Shown in pieces: positions 20,211-28,940 of a DNA stretch of 64,000 nucleotides; the first letter of the stretch is position 1, and each line of letters begins with the position of its first letter. The stretch comes from Sphingomonas bacterium. GTDB lineage: Bacteria > Pseudomonadota > Alphaproteobacteria > Sphingomonadales > Sphingomonadaceae. The stretch lies in assembly GCF_028289855.1 (NCBI RefSeq), contig NZ_JAQGKZ010000105.1, positions 29,499-93,498 of the forward strand. The letters are read 5' to 3'. The notes under the pieces were generated by a model. That model worked only from the letters and a program-made list of their open reading frames with translations. It had not been told where the DNA came from and did no database searches. The translations under genes and the position numbers were made by a program.

Positions 20211-21104
20211 GTGAAGACACAGGCGAACGGCATCGAGATCGAATATGAAGTCTATGGCGCCGACGATGCGCCGCCGGTCCTGCTCATCATGGGCCTGGGC
20301 GCGCAGCTGACCTTGTGGCCGATGCCGATGGTCGAGCAACTCGTTGAGCGCGGCTATCGCGTGATCCGCTACGACAATCGCGATGTCGGCCTCTCGACCA
20401 AGTTCCACGATGCCGAGGCGCCATCGATGACCGCGATCGTCGGCGCGCTGATGATGGGGCAGAAACCCGACGTCCCGTATCTGCTCGCTGACATGGCCGC
20501 CGACGCGGTCGGTCTGCTCGACGCCCTCGGCATCGAAAAAGCCCACGTCATGGGCGCGTCGATGGGCGGGATGATCGCGCAGATGGTCGCGGCGACGTAT
20601 CCGTATCGCGTGCTCTCGCTGACCTCGATCATGTTGAGCACCGGCAATCCCACGCTGCCGCCCGCTAGCCCGGAGGCGATGGCGGTACTGACTCAGCGCC
20701 CCGAAGGCGCCGACGAGGACTCGATGGTCGCCCACGGCGTCCGCGCCGAAAAGATCATCGGCAGCCCCGGCTACCCCGCCAACGAGGCCGAGCTGACCGA
20801 GCGAGTCCGCGCCAGCTTTCGCCGCATGCATTACCCGCCCGGCTTCGCGCGCCAGATGGCGGCGATCGTCGGCAGCGGCGACCGCCGCGCCGCGCTGAGA
20901 ACAATCACCGCGCCGACGATGGTGATCCACGGCGCCGACGACCCGCTCGTCCCGCTCGCCGCCGGCCGCGACACGGCGGCGACAATTCCCGGTGCCAAGA
21001 TCGTCGAGATACCGGGCATGGGACACAATCTGCCCGAACCGCTGATCGGCCCGGTGCTCGATGCGTTCGAGCAGGTGGCGAAGGCGGAAGCGCCGGTCGG
21101 CTGA
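20211..21104 (+). CDS. Alpha/beta-fold hydrolase
   Basis: A 297-residue hydrolase with an oxyanion-hole HGxG-like segment (LLIMGLGAQLT), nucleophile elbow GASMGGMIAQ (Ser about 120), acid in VIHGADDPLVP and His in PGMGHNLPEP. The family includes lipases, esterases and epoxide/ester hydrolases of small molecules. Start is GTG at 20211, preceded by GGAGAGC. Substrate unknown. Confidence 0.85.
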   Translation: MKTQANGIEIEYEVYGADDAPPVLLIMGLGAQLTLWPMPMVEQLVERGYRVIRYDNRDVGLSTKFHDAEAPSMTAIVGALMMGQKPDVPYLLADMAADAVGLLDALGIEKAHVMGASMGGMIAQMVAATYPYRVLSLTSIMLSTGNPTLPPASPEAMAVLTQRPEGADEDSMVAHGVRAEKIIGSPGYPANEAELTERVRASFRRMHYPPGFARQMAAIVGSGDRRAALRTITAPTMVIHGADDPLVPLAAGRDTAATIPGAKIVEIPGMGHNLPEPLIGPVLDAFEQVAKAEAPVG

Positions 21105-21481
21105 GTCTCAAGCCCCGTCGCAAAAGCCGGTGCCCCATTAAGCGCGTGTGCGGGATCGTGGACCTTTCTCCTCGTACGGGGGCGATAACCGCGTGCCGAA
21201 GTTGCGATTGGGTGCCGGAGATGAGCGGTTATTCGGCCCCGGATGGCGGGGAAACAGGCGAGACACCGTCGTTGTGCGACCGAACCTAGCGCATTGCGCG
21301 GACGTGACTTTCCTTCGCGCCGACGATCCGGCGCAGGGCGGCATGATATTCAGACTGTCAAAGAGCGATTGAAAGCATAGCATTTCGGCTGGTGTGTAGG
21401 AAAATGGTTCCATTCATCTCGTTGATCAACGTCGCTTCTTGCGGGAGTTGAGCGAACAAGTTCCTCGCGCGTTGTCCCACC
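21105..21481. other. Gene-free stretch, 377 bases
   Basis: Between the hydrolase and the UVR-motif gene I see no convincing gene, RNA or strong terminator. A 74-codon open frame (21148-21372) has no ribosome binding site or recognisable features and looks like chance. Confidence 0.5.
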
Positions 21482-21763
21482 ATGACCAGCGACATCGAAA
21501 CCGTCCGCCTCCGTATGGAAGCCGCCGCGCAAGCGCTCGATTTCGAGCAAGCCAAACGCCTGCGCGACCAGCTCAATCTGATCCGCGGCGGCGCGAGTTT
21601 GGCCGAAGCCGAAGCGAGCGACACGTCCGACCTGACGCGTCAGCAGCCGGGTAAGATGGGTCTGGGCACCAGCCAGCAGCGAATGACGCCACCCGAAGGT
21701 TGGAAGCCGCCGCCCAAGCCCGATTCGATGACCACAGGGAATGGCGGCAAACGCCGCCGCTAA
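21482..21763 (+). CDS. UvrB/UvrC-motif-containing small protein
   Basis: A 93-residue protein whose first 35 residues form a UVR helix-turn-helix hairpin (RLRMEAAAQALDFEQAKRLRDQL), the motif by which UvrB and UvrC interact. The rest is a flexible, Pro/Lys-rich tail with GMGLGTSQQ-like sequence. A stand-alone UVR protein might bind Uvr proteins or act as an adaptor. The sequence alone does not decide. It overlaps the end of the convergent oxidase gene by four bases. Confidence 0.75.
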   Translation: MTSDIETVRLRMEAAAQALDFEQAKRLRDQLNLIRGGASLAEAEASDTSDLTRQQPGKMGLGTSQQRMTPPEGWKPPPKPDSMTTGNGGKRRR

Positions 21764-22920
21764 ACCCGCTGCGCCCCCGCGGCGCGCACCGCGTCAAGCG
21801 TCGGCATCCCGTTGACCGCCATCATCAGGTCCGCCTCGGCCAGAATGCACTTGAGCACGTGCGCCGCGCCTGCCGCGCCATCGAGCGCCAATCCATAAGC
21901 GAACGGCCGCCCCACCCCGACCGCCTGCGCGCCAAGCGCCAGCGCCTTGATGACGTCGCTGCCCGACCGGATGCCACTGTCGAACCACACCGGCGTGCTA
22001 CCCGCCCCCTTCACCACGCCGGGGAGCATGTCGATCGCGGCGATGCCGCCATTGGCCTGGCGCCCGCCATGGTTCGAGCAGAACAGCACGTCGGCACCAT
22101 GATCGACTGCTTTCCGCGCGTCGTCCGGATGGCAGATGCCCTTGAGCACGATCGGCAACTCGGTGACCGACTTGAGCCACGCCATGTCGTCCCAGGTCAG
22201 CGGTCGGGCGAATTGCGACGCCCATAGCATCGTGGCTTCGGCGGGCGCCGTCGCCGGGTCCTTGCCGAACATCTTTTTGAACACCGGATCGGCGAAATAA
22301 TTGGCCAAAACGTGCCCGCGGAGCTGCGGGAAATTGCCGGCGTTGAGGTCGCGCGGGCGCCAGCCGGTGACCCAAGTGTCGAGCGTGACCACCAGCGCAC
22401 GATACCCCGCCGCTTCGGCGCGGCGGATCAGGCTTTCGGCGAGATCCTTGTCGCGCGGGGTGTAGAGCTGGAAGAAGCCGGGCACGTCGCCGAGGTGCTT
22501 CGCGACGTCCTCCATCGTGTCGTTGCCGAGCGTCGAGACGGTCATCGGCACGCCGCTCATCGCCGATGCCTGCGCCGCCGCGACGTCACCGTGCTGGTCG
22601 GGGGTGCAGATGCCGGTGACGCCGATCGGGCTCATGAAGATCGGGCTGTGATAGGTGTGGCCGAACAAAGTGGTCGACAGATCGCGACTTGTCGTGCCGA
22701 CCATCATCCGCGGGATCATGCCCCAGTGGCGGAACGCGGCGGCATTCTGGTCCTGCGTCCATTCGTCGCCGCAGCCGCCCTGGACGTAATTGAGCACGTG
22801 CGGCGGCATCGCGGCGGTCGCGCGCTGGACGAGCGTCGCGTAATCGACCGGGAGCTTGGGGAGCACGCCGCGCAAGCCCGCGCCGTAGATCTCGTTCTGA
22901 TAGTCGCCGAAATGCCCCAT
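21760..22920 (-). CDS. FMN-dependent alpha-hydroxy-acid oxidase (lactate 2-monooxygenase-like)
   Basis: A 386-residue member of the glycolate oxidase/lactate dehydrogenase family. It shows the FMN barrel motifs SPIGVTGICTPD, LVVTLDTWVTGWRPRDL (the pattern typical of lactate 2-monooxygenase-like members) and the catalytic SNHGGRQ (His/Arg) near residue 290. GIRSGSDVIKALALGAQAVGVGRPF binds FMN phosphate. ATG at 22918-22920, preceded by GGAGAGAG, starts MGHFGDYQNEIYG and is preferred over the frame-extended ATG at 22983. Likely substrate is L-lactate or a related 2-hydroxy acid. Confidence 0.88.
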   Translation of the reverse strand: MGHFGDYQNEIYGAGLRGVLPKLPVDYATLVQRATAAMPPHVLNYVQGGCGDEWTQDQNAAAFRHWGMIPRMMVGTTSRDLSTTLFGHTYHSPIFMSPIGVTGICTPDQHGDVAAAQASAMSGVPMTVSTLGNDTMEDVAKHLGDVPGFFQLYTPRDKDLAESLIRRAEAAGYRALVVTLDTWVTGWRPRDLNAGNFPQLRGHVLANYFADPVFKKMFGKDPATAPAEATMLWASQFARPLTWDDMAWLKSVTELPIVLKGICHPDDARKAVDHGADVLFCSNHGGRQANGGIAAIDMLPGVVKGAGSTPVWFDSGIRSGSDVIKALALGAQAVGVGRPFAYGLALDGAAGAAHVLKCILAEADLMMAVNGMPTLDAVRAAGAQRV

Positions 22921-22993
22921 TGCTCTCTCCGTCGATGCGTTGGGCGGATTATGGCCGATCGAACCGACCGTGTCTCGCGCCAACGCGCCGCGG

Positions 22994-23668
22994 TCAGTCG
23001 CGCCGGAGGCGGACGAAGATGTTGGTGGTCAGCCGCCCGGCACGCGGATCGGAATCGAGAATCGCGTCCGGCGGAATGATCCCCGAATGGAGCAGCGCGC
23101 CGGGATAGATGGCGAGCCGGTCGCGTCGCCCCTCGATCCGCCCGATCTCCTCGTAATGCGCGTTCGACCCCTGAACATAGCCGGCCATCGTCGCCGCCGC
23201 GCGCTTCGCGTGATCGACGAACGTGCCTTGGTTACGGGCATCGACGCGCTCGATCCCGGTGGCGCGCTGGCGGAAGAATGCCGTGCCCGGCGTGTCGGTC
23301 AGGTAGTGCATCACCGCGAGATGATCGGGGTCGGTCGAATCGAAATGCGGCGCGCGCTGGGCAGGGTCGAGCGAGCCGGGCGGCGTCGTGACGATCGAGA
23401 AGCTCGCCTCGATCAGGTCGAACCCATCGGCGTCGAACGCACCGCCGATGAACGGCGCGGAGATTTCCAGCAGGTGCTCGACATAGGCATTCGCGCGGGC
23501 GTCGGGCGCGATCGGCTGGCGGAGCCCGGGATAGTAATTGCCCGCGCTCGGCGGAAACGGCGCCATCGCCGCGGCCAGCGCGACCGCCGCGCCGGGGGCG
23601 CCCGTGACGTCATCGATGACGACGACCGGGATTTGCGCGTCGCCGATGTGGCGCAGTTCGGGTGTCAT
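22994..23668 (-). CDS. DUF6445-like, 2OG-Fe(II) oxygenase-type protein
   Basis: A 224-residue protein with a double-stranded beta-helix pattern. Its HFDSTDPDHLAVMHYL carries an HxD pair and YPGALLHSG a distal His, followed by an Arg-rich end, which together fit a 2-oxoglutarate/Fe(II) oxygenase site. The arrangement resembles the DUF6445 family, often found beside genes for TonB receptors and tryptophan halogenase-like proteins. Substrate unknown. It is transcribed in the same direction as, and 73 bases upstream of, the hydroxy-acid oxidase. Confidence 0.7.
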   Translation of the reverse strand: MTPELRHIGDAQIPVVVIDDVTGAPGAAVALAAAMAPFPPSAGNYYPGLRQPIAPDARANAYVEHLLEISAPFIGGAFDADGFDLIEASFSIVTTPPGSLDPAQRAPHFDSTDPDHLAVMHYLTDTPGTAFFRQRATGIERVDARNQGTFVDHAKRAAATMAGYVQGSNAHYEEIGRIEGRRDRLAIYPGALLHSGIIPPDAILDSDPRAGRLTTNIFVRLRRD

Positions 23669-23814
23669 CGCCTCTCCGGGGGAATTTGGAGCGACGTTAT
23701 GCGGGAGTAACTCGCCGCGGCAAAGCCGCGTCGTCAGTCGTCGCTGCGCGACGCTGGCCGCGCTGGCGCGAGGTCTATTTAGCTACGCTAAATTGTCCCG
23801 CGCTGCGCGGTGGC

Positions 23815-23967
23815 GGTGGAGGCAGTCATCGCCGAACCCGTCTCTCGCGGCCGATCTCTCATTGGTGTGCTTTGGTACCGCGGGTTCGCAAGCGACTGGC
23901 CGAGGTGGAGGCAGTCACCGCCGAACCCGTCTCTGGCGGCTGATCTCTCGTTGGTGCGTTTGGTACC
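23815..23967. repeat. Two-copy tandem repeat, 89-base period
   Basis: The first copy (23815-23879) and second copy (23904-23967) both run from GGTGGAGGCAGTCA to TTTGGTACC with scattered substitutions. They are separated by 24 bases. Two diverged copies suggest an old duplication and not an active array. Confidence 0.8.
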
Positions 23968-24069
23968 ATCCTCCCCCGGGGACGGGTCAAAAACGCGATG
24001 CGCAGCAGGTGTTGCCCCGACTGTGCGAAGTGGAGATGTCGATGAGACTACATTGGTGGTGTGAGAGTC

Positions 24070-24097
24070 GCGGGTTCATATCCCACCGTCCCGCCCA
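24070..24097 (+). other. tRNA-like 3' end (possible attachment-site remnant)
   Basis: GCGGG-TTCATAT-CCCAC resembles a T-arm and is followed by CGTCCCG, C and CCA, the layout of a tRNA 3' end. No matching D- or anticodon arm lies upstream at normal distance. The T-loop lacks the near-invariant A58, and one T-stem pair is mismatched. It is therefore not an intact tRNA. It may be a relic left by integration into a tRNA gene. Confidence 0.35.
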
Positions 24098-24234
24098 AAG
24101 ATAAGCATTCTCCGGCTCAGCGTAGTCAACAAACAGTCAGCCGCAGTATTTCCCCTCGGCCCAGAGTGTCCGTCCGATGTCGGATTGTCTCAAAAGGTCC
24201 ATTGCGCAGAGACTGACCCCGAAGTGGGGCGCTT

Positions 24235-25521
24235 ATGCTGGTTACGGGAATGCTACACGGATCGCGGCTGCTGCGGCATGTCGGCTTTCCCACGCCCGAG
24301 ATACTCGGGCCCGACGCTAGCGAAGCGGCAATCCAAGCGCTGATCGCGAAGCACAAGTTCGTTTTCGTCAAGCCGGTGTTCAAGGGCGGCGTAGGCAAGA
24401 AGGGTAAGGCCGGATTGATCGGCAGGGCGACCAGTCTGCGCGAAGCGCTAGCGGAGAAGGAAAGACTCTATTTCGCCGAGCATCGCCACGGCAATGCGGT
24501 CGCCAAGGCCAACGGCGTTACCTTCGAAGCCGGCGTGCCGGCCGAACACGAAGTGTATTTCTCGATCACTGATTCGACCGAATATCGCGCCCCGACCATG
24601 ACGCTGACGCATCGCGGTGGCGTCGATATTGAGGAACTCGACCCGTCGGAGATCGCGCATGTACCATTCGACGCGCTGACCGGGCTCAAGGCTTTCGTCG
24701 TCGCCAATGCGTTGACCGATATCGGCGCGCCGCGCAACATCATCTCGCCGCTCGTCCAGCAACTGCCCAAGCTGTGGGACCTGGTTCACCATTACGGCAT
24801 GACCACATTGGAGCTCAATCCGATCCGGATGCGGCCCGACCGCAGCGGACGGCTGACCCCAGTGGCGTGCGATTTCAAATGCGGCTTCGACCGCGACGAT
24901 CACCGCGTCGCGCGGTTCGACCTGCCGGCCGATTTGTTCACCGCCGACACGTCGGACTTCGAACGCGAGGTCAACGAGTTGCGCACGCACCAGGGCCAGT
25001 CCGATGTGTTCGTGATTAACGACCGCGGAACGATCCTCGCGCCGACCTTCGGCGGTGGCGCGAATTCGCTGGTGACGGAATTGCTCGGCGACGCCGCGAT
25101 CATCTCGTCGGACTTCGGCGGCAACCCGCCCTATGAGAAAATGAAGTCGGTGGCGCGAATTTGCTACCGCCACTGGCTGAAACAATCGAACGTGCTGTTC
25201 ATCGTCGGCGGCAAATCGAACAACACCGATATCTACGAGACCTTCCGTGCGATGGGCGATGCGTTGCGCGAGCATTTCAGCGCACATGGCCCATCGCCGC
25301 TTTACGTCGTGGTCGGACGCGGTGGCCCCAAACTGGTGCGCGGCATGGGCGCGCTAGCGGAGGCGTGCGACGGGCTTGGGATCCCGTACCGCCAGTTCGG
25401 CTTTGACAGCGCGATGTCCGAAGTGGTGCTCTACGCGCGCAACGTCGATGCGTGGATGAAGGCCGGCGGACGAGCGGAGATCGCCGCGCGCATGGGCCTC
25501 AACAAAGCGGAGGCGGCGTAA
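24235..25521 (+). CDS. ATP-citrate lyase-like ATP-grasp subunit
   Basis: A 428-residue protein resembling the N-terminal part of ATP-citrate lyase (the bacterial AclB-type subunit). It has an ATP-grasp domain (about 10-235; FVKPVFKGGVGKKGKAGLIG, LELNPIRM, ACDFKCGFD) and a C-terminal citrate-binding-like domain (VINDRGTILAPTFGGGAN, SSDFGGNPPYEKM, IVGGKSNNTDIYETF). It would phosphorylate and activate a tri- or dicarboxylate for CoA transfer. The next gene overlaps its stop by one base (TAATG), so the two are coupled. The start could also be the ATG six codons in. Confidence 0.8.
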   Translation: MLVTGMLHGSRLLRHVGFPTPEILGPDASEAAIQALIAKHKFVFVKPVFKGGVGKKGKAGLIGRATSLREALAEKERLYFAEHRHGNAVAKANGVTFEAGVPAEHEVYFSITDSTEYRAPTMTLTHRGGVDIEELDPSEIAHVPFDALTGLKAFVVANALTDIGAPRNIISPLVQQLPKLWDLVHHYGMTTLELNPIRMRPDRSGRLTPVACDFKCGFDRDDHRVARFDLPADLFTADTSDFEREVNELRTHQGQSDVFVINDRGTILAPTFGGGANSLVTELLGDAAIISSDFGGNPPYEKMKSVARICYRHWLKQSNVLFIVGGKSNNTDIYETFRAMGDALREHFSAHGPSPLYVVVGRGGPKLVRGMGALAEACDGLGIPYRQFGFDSAMSEVVLYARNVDAWMKAGGRAEIAARMGLNKAEAA

Positions 25522-28232
25522 TGCGCGAGCGGCTGGCCGGCCTGCCCTATCATCTCGGCGTCCCCTCGCTCGGCGATGTCGCGACGCGCGCCGATCGGGT
25601 GTGCGTGCTCAACATCATGGGCGGAGAATCGAGCCAGGTGACCCCGGTTTGCCACGCCTTTTCGGGGGGCAACATCGCGTTCGGCACCTCACCCGGTCGA
25701 AAGGGGCAATCCCTGAAAACCGCGATCGGCGACATTCCTGTCTTCAACAATGTTCGCGAAGGACTCGACGCCGGTCACGCCTTCAACACCGGTGTCGTCT
25801 ACCTTCCTCCGAGCGGCGTACGCGACGGCGTGACCGAATTGGTAAGGGTCAATCCCGCGCTCGAAAAGATCGTGATCATCACCGAAAAGGTATCGGTCCA
25901 CGACGCGCGCGAGGTCCGGGCGATCGCGCAGGCCGCCGGCGTCGACATCTTCGGCGGCAATTGCCTGGGCATGGCCGACAGCTGGAACCGCGTGCGGATC
26001 GGCGGTGCGCTGGGCGGCGACCATCCCGACGAGGTCCTGCTGAAAGGCTCGATCGCGATCTTCTCCAATTCGGGCGGTTTCACCACGACGATCGCGCAAT
26101 ATCTGGCGACAGAAGGCTGGGGCACGACTACGCTGATCTCTTCGGGCAAGGACGTCTATATCCACTATTCAGCGCGCGACTTCGCGATCGGGTTCAAGGC
26201 CGACGATCGCTCGCAGGCGGCGGTGCTCTATGTCGAGCCGGGCGGCTATTACGAACACGGCGTCGATTTCGGCAAACCGGTGGTTGCGTGCGTGGTCGGA
26301 CGGTGGAAGTCGCGACTGACGCGGGCGGTGGGACATGCCGGCGCGCTGGCCGGGTCGGGTGACAATGCCGAGGCCAAGGAACGCTGGTTCATGGACGCGT
26401 TCGGCGTCGATGCGCCGTTCACGATCGATAACCCGATATGTTCGGCCAAGGGTGCGCTCGTCACCAACATTGCCGATATTCCCGTCGCGCTGTCCGCGGT
26501 GATGCGGCTGAACGGCATCGGGCCCGATTTCACTCCGCGCGGCGACTTGTCGCTAAAGCCCTGGCTTGCGAACGATCAGGGGCTGGCGCTGCCGTCGCAT
26601 CTCGCGCTCCCCACGGTACGCGCGATCGAACCCTACGATACCCAGATCGCGGCGCTCGGCCGCCAGATCGGCAAGGTCATTCCGCGGCAGACGATGAAGG
26701 ACAAATCGGGCGCGAGCGTGATGGACGCGAAGACGCAGGTGACCAGCGTCCATCGCCATTCGGTACTCGATCTCGCACTGCAGCCGCTCGAAGCGAACTT
26801 CGCGCTGCCGCTGGTTCACGATATCGCCAACGCCGACGACCGCGCGATGCTCGATGTCGCGGTGGCGGCCGAAATGAACCTGGTCGGCGATCCCGCACTG
26901 ATGGCGGCGGATGCCGCGCGTGCTGCGGGGAATTCGCCCAACACGATCATGGCCGCCGCTGCTGCCATCGTCGGACCCAAGCGAGTCGAGCGCGCGCTCG
27001 CTTGCAGCAAGGCATTGATCGATCTGTTTGCACGGTCGGGCCTCGGCGATGCGCGCGACGAAGCGTTCGATCTGTCGACCATCCACATCGACGATGCGAA
27101 TCGCGCCTTGTTTCTCGCCACACCCGATGAAGCCGCGGATCCGCGCCCCGAGGCGATGCTCGCAGCGGTGCGCGCGCGCGGCGGACGATCGGTCTTCCTG
27201 CGCTTCCTCGATCAGCTCGACGGCCGTCCTTCGCGAGATGCGGTGCTCGCGGCGATCGCCACGACGATCGCCTGGGTGCCGTTGATGCAAAAGCGCATCT
27301 CGCGGCTCACCGCGGAGACGCTACCCTGGTATCTGCGGCTTTACGGCGTGATGATCGGCGCATCGATCCCCGGCGAGCACCATCAGCCGGGCATGCTCCA
27401 CGGCGTGTCGCGCGAAGAGCGGTTCAACAACTGGACGATGGCCGATTTCCTGTTCCTCGCTATTACCGGACGGCGCCCCGAAGGCGACATGGCGCGGCCG
27501 TTGCAGATCCTGGTCGGGTTGTTGATCTCCAATGGCCCCGGCGCGATCAGCGCGCAGGGCGCCAAGGGCGCCGTCGCCGCCGACGGCCCGCAATCGCCCG
27601 AGCGAGTCCAGATCAACAAGGCGATGATCGGGTTTCTCAGCCATTCCGGCTACAGCCATGGTGGCAACGGGTATGAAGGGATCGCTTTCCTGCTCGATAC
27701 CTTCCGGGATGTCGGGCTGACCGATCCCGCCGACCCGAACCATGGACTCGACCTGCGCGCGATGGCGACGGCGTTCGCAACGCGCTATGCCGCCAAGCGC
27801 CGCGACGCCAAGGAGGGCGGCACCGCCGAGCCCCGTGCGCTACCCGGGATCAATCATCCGGTGTTTCGCGGCGAAGCCGTCAACCACGATCCGCGCGAGC
27901 GCTTCCTGGCCGGACTGATGGCGGAGCGCGGCGAGTATAACGTGTTCCACGCTTATTATCGCGAGCTCGTTCAGGCGCTGCACGACGTCGGCGCGACGCG
28001 GAACGTCTTCTGCGTCAATATCGACGCGGTGATCGCGGCACTACTGCTCGGCCTGCTTTGGCGCGATCACAGCGAGGGGCGGCTGGCCGATTCCGCACTC
28101 GAGACCGCCGCGTTCAACATCTTCCTCTACGGCCGGATGATCGGTGCGGCAGCGGAGATCGACGATCACCTTAACCGCGGGCGTAACATGGATACACGCA
28201 CGCCGGCGGATCAATGCGGGTTCGTAGTGTGA
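25521..28232 (+). CDS. ATP-citrate lyase-like CoA-ligase/citryl-CoA lyase subunit, oversized
   Basis: A 903-residue protein. The N-terminal half resembles the CoA-binding and ligase domains of ATP-citrate lyase (GGNCLGMADSW, IFSNSGGF, and the phospho-His motif GHAGA, His 272). The C-terminal 270 residues resemble the citryl-CoA lyase domain (INHPVF with His 779; NIDAV with Asp 835). By eye, the position of the usual DHGP motif reads SNGP (Asn 671), so one catalytic His appears to be replaced. The known bacterial subunit is about 600 residues. Here roughly 300 extra residues (about 330-630) separate the two halves. It starts at ATG 25521 with GGAGG upstream. The product could be citryl-CoA-type cleavage or another acyl-CoA reaction. 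Confidence 0.72.
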   Translation: MRERLAGLPYHLGVPSLGDVATRADRVCVLNIMGGESSQVTPVCHAFSGGNIAFGTSPGRKGQSLKTAIGDIPVFNNVREGLDAGHAFNTGVVYLPPSGVRDGVTELVRVNPALEKIVIITEKVSVHDAREVRAIAQAAGVDIFGGNCLGMADSWNRVRIGGALGGDHPDEVLLKGSIAIFSNSGGFTTTIAQYLATEGWGTTTLISSGKDVYIHYSARDFAIGFKADDRSQAAVLYVEPGGYYEHGVDFGKPVVACVVGRWKSRLTRAVGHAGALAGSGDNAEAKERWFMDAFGVDAPFTIDNPICSAKGALVTNIADIPVALSAVMRLNGIGPDFTPRGDLSLKPWLANDQGLALPSHLALPTVRAIEPYDTQIAALGRQIGKVIPRQTMKDKSGASVMDAKTQVTSVHRHSVLDLALQPLEANFALPLVHDIANADDRAMLDVAVAAEMNLVGDPALMAADAARAAGNSPNTIMAAAAAIVGPKRVERALACSKALIDLFARSGLGDARDEAFDLSTIHIDDANRALFLATPDEAADPRPEAMLAAVRARGGRSVFLRFLDQLDGRPSRDAVLAAIATTIAWVPLMQKRISRLTAETLPWYLRLYGVMIGASIPGEHHQPGMLHGVSREERFNNWTMADFLFLAITGRRPEGDMARPLQILVGLLISNGPGAISAQGAKGAVAADGPQSPERVQINKAMIGFLSHSGYSHGGNGYEGIAFLLDTFRDVGLTDPADPNHGLDLRAMATAFATRYAAKRRDAKEGGTAEPRALPGINHPVFRGEAVNHDPRERFLAGLMAERGEYNVFHAYYRELVQALHDVGATRNVFCVNIDAVIAALLLGLLWRDHSEGRLADSALETAAFNIFLYGRMIGAAAEIDDHLNRGRNMDTRTPADQCGFVV

Positions 28233-28265
28233 CTGTCCCTTTCAGCGCAATTTCAGCACTTTACC

Positions 28266-28826
28266 CTAAATGAAACGTTCGAGCACGCGGCCGGCGAGGT
28301 CGGACCGGCCGTCCAACCCGGCCTTGCGGTAAACCGCCTGCGCCTGCTGGCGCACCGTACGCTCGCTCGTGCCGCGCAATTCCGCAATCTCGCGCAACGG
28401 GAGGCCGCGCAGCATGAACCAGGCGATATCGCTTTCCGCGATCGACAGTTTCCATTCGTCGAAATCGTCGTCGATGCCGTCCTTGACCAGCTTGCCGGTC
28501 GATGCCGCGGACTGACGGAGTTCGTCGGCGAGTTCGCTGCACCGGCGCTCGAGTTCCAGCGCAGCACGACGACGGCGGCGCAATTGCCAGAACAGCGATC
28601 CGGCAACCGCTGCGAGCGCCACGATCATCACTGCCGAGACGATCGAGACCTGCCCGACCAAATTTTCGCGGTCGAGCGCGGTCTTCATGGCCTTGGCGGT
28701 GGAGTTCCAGCCTCCCCCCGCGAGGGCCGGCTCCACCAGCGTCAAGACAGCGAACACCGTCAGGCAGCACGCCAGCAGGTTTTTCAGATGGTACCGGACG
28801 ATGCCGGCGATGCGATGGTCGCGCAC
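28266..28826 (-). CDS. Membrane-anchored LuxR-type transcriptional regulator
   Basis: A 186-residue protein with two N-terminal hydrophobic segments (about 13-36 and 59-80), a short coiled stretch, then a C-terminal LuxR/GerE helix-turn-helix (LREIAELRGTSERTVRQQAQ and YRKAGLDGRSDLA). No receiver or ligand-binding domain is present, so it would sense through its membrane or periplasmic part. Start is GTG at 28824-28826, nine bases after AAGGAG. The first 21 residues and the whole leader resemble those of the small ORF at 46569-46664. It lies at the downstream end of the binding-protein operon and has its own GACAG-box promoter. Confidence 0.82.
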   Translation of the reverse strand: MRDHRIAGIVRYHLKNLLACCLTVFAVLTLVEPALAGGGWNSTAKAMKTALDRENLVGQVSIVSAVMIVALAAVAGSLFWQLRRRRRAALELERRCSELADELRQSAASTGKLVKDGIDDDFDEWKLSIAESDIAWFMLRGLPLREIAELRGTSERTVRQQAQAVYRKAGLDGRSDLAGRVLERFI

Positions 28827-28883
28827 CTAGACCCTGCTCCTTTTCCTCGGGGCGGGCTCTTCCGGCCATTTACCCGCGATCCG

Positions 28884-28917
28884 GAACTAGCGGATCTTGC
28901 TTTCACTACGCTGTCGC
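28884..28917 (-). promoter_or_regulatory. GACAG-box promoter of the LuxR-type gene
   Basis: On the minus strand it reads GCGACAG-CGTA-GTGAAAG (28917-28900), an 11-bp direct repeat with one mismatch in the second half. Ten bases later comes a -10-like TAGTTC (28889-28884). The start codon is 74 bases from the box. The element and its leader align closely with the promoter at 46719-46752. Confidence 0.7.
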
Positions 28918-28940
28918 CTCATCGGCGGCGCTCTAGGCCA

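Larger units (their letters stand above)
23669..24234. other. Gene-free stretch with repeats, 566 bases
   Basis: This gap before the ATP-citrate-lyase-like pair has no plausible gene. It contains a small hairpin (TTTAGC-TAC-GCTAAA near 23778), a two-copy degenerate tandem repeat (23815-23967) and a tRNA-like 3' end (24070-24097). It has the look of a degraded insertion or recombination region. Confidence 0.6.

Noticed and set aside
23815..23967. CRISPR array
   Set aside because: Only two diverged copies, too long for CRISPR repeats, with no spacers of uniform size and no cas genes.
24070..24097. Intact tRNA or two-piece tmRNA
   Set aside because: There is no D-arm, anticodon arm or tag-like reading frame at normal spacing, no 5' tmRNA motif downstream, and the T-loop lacks A58.
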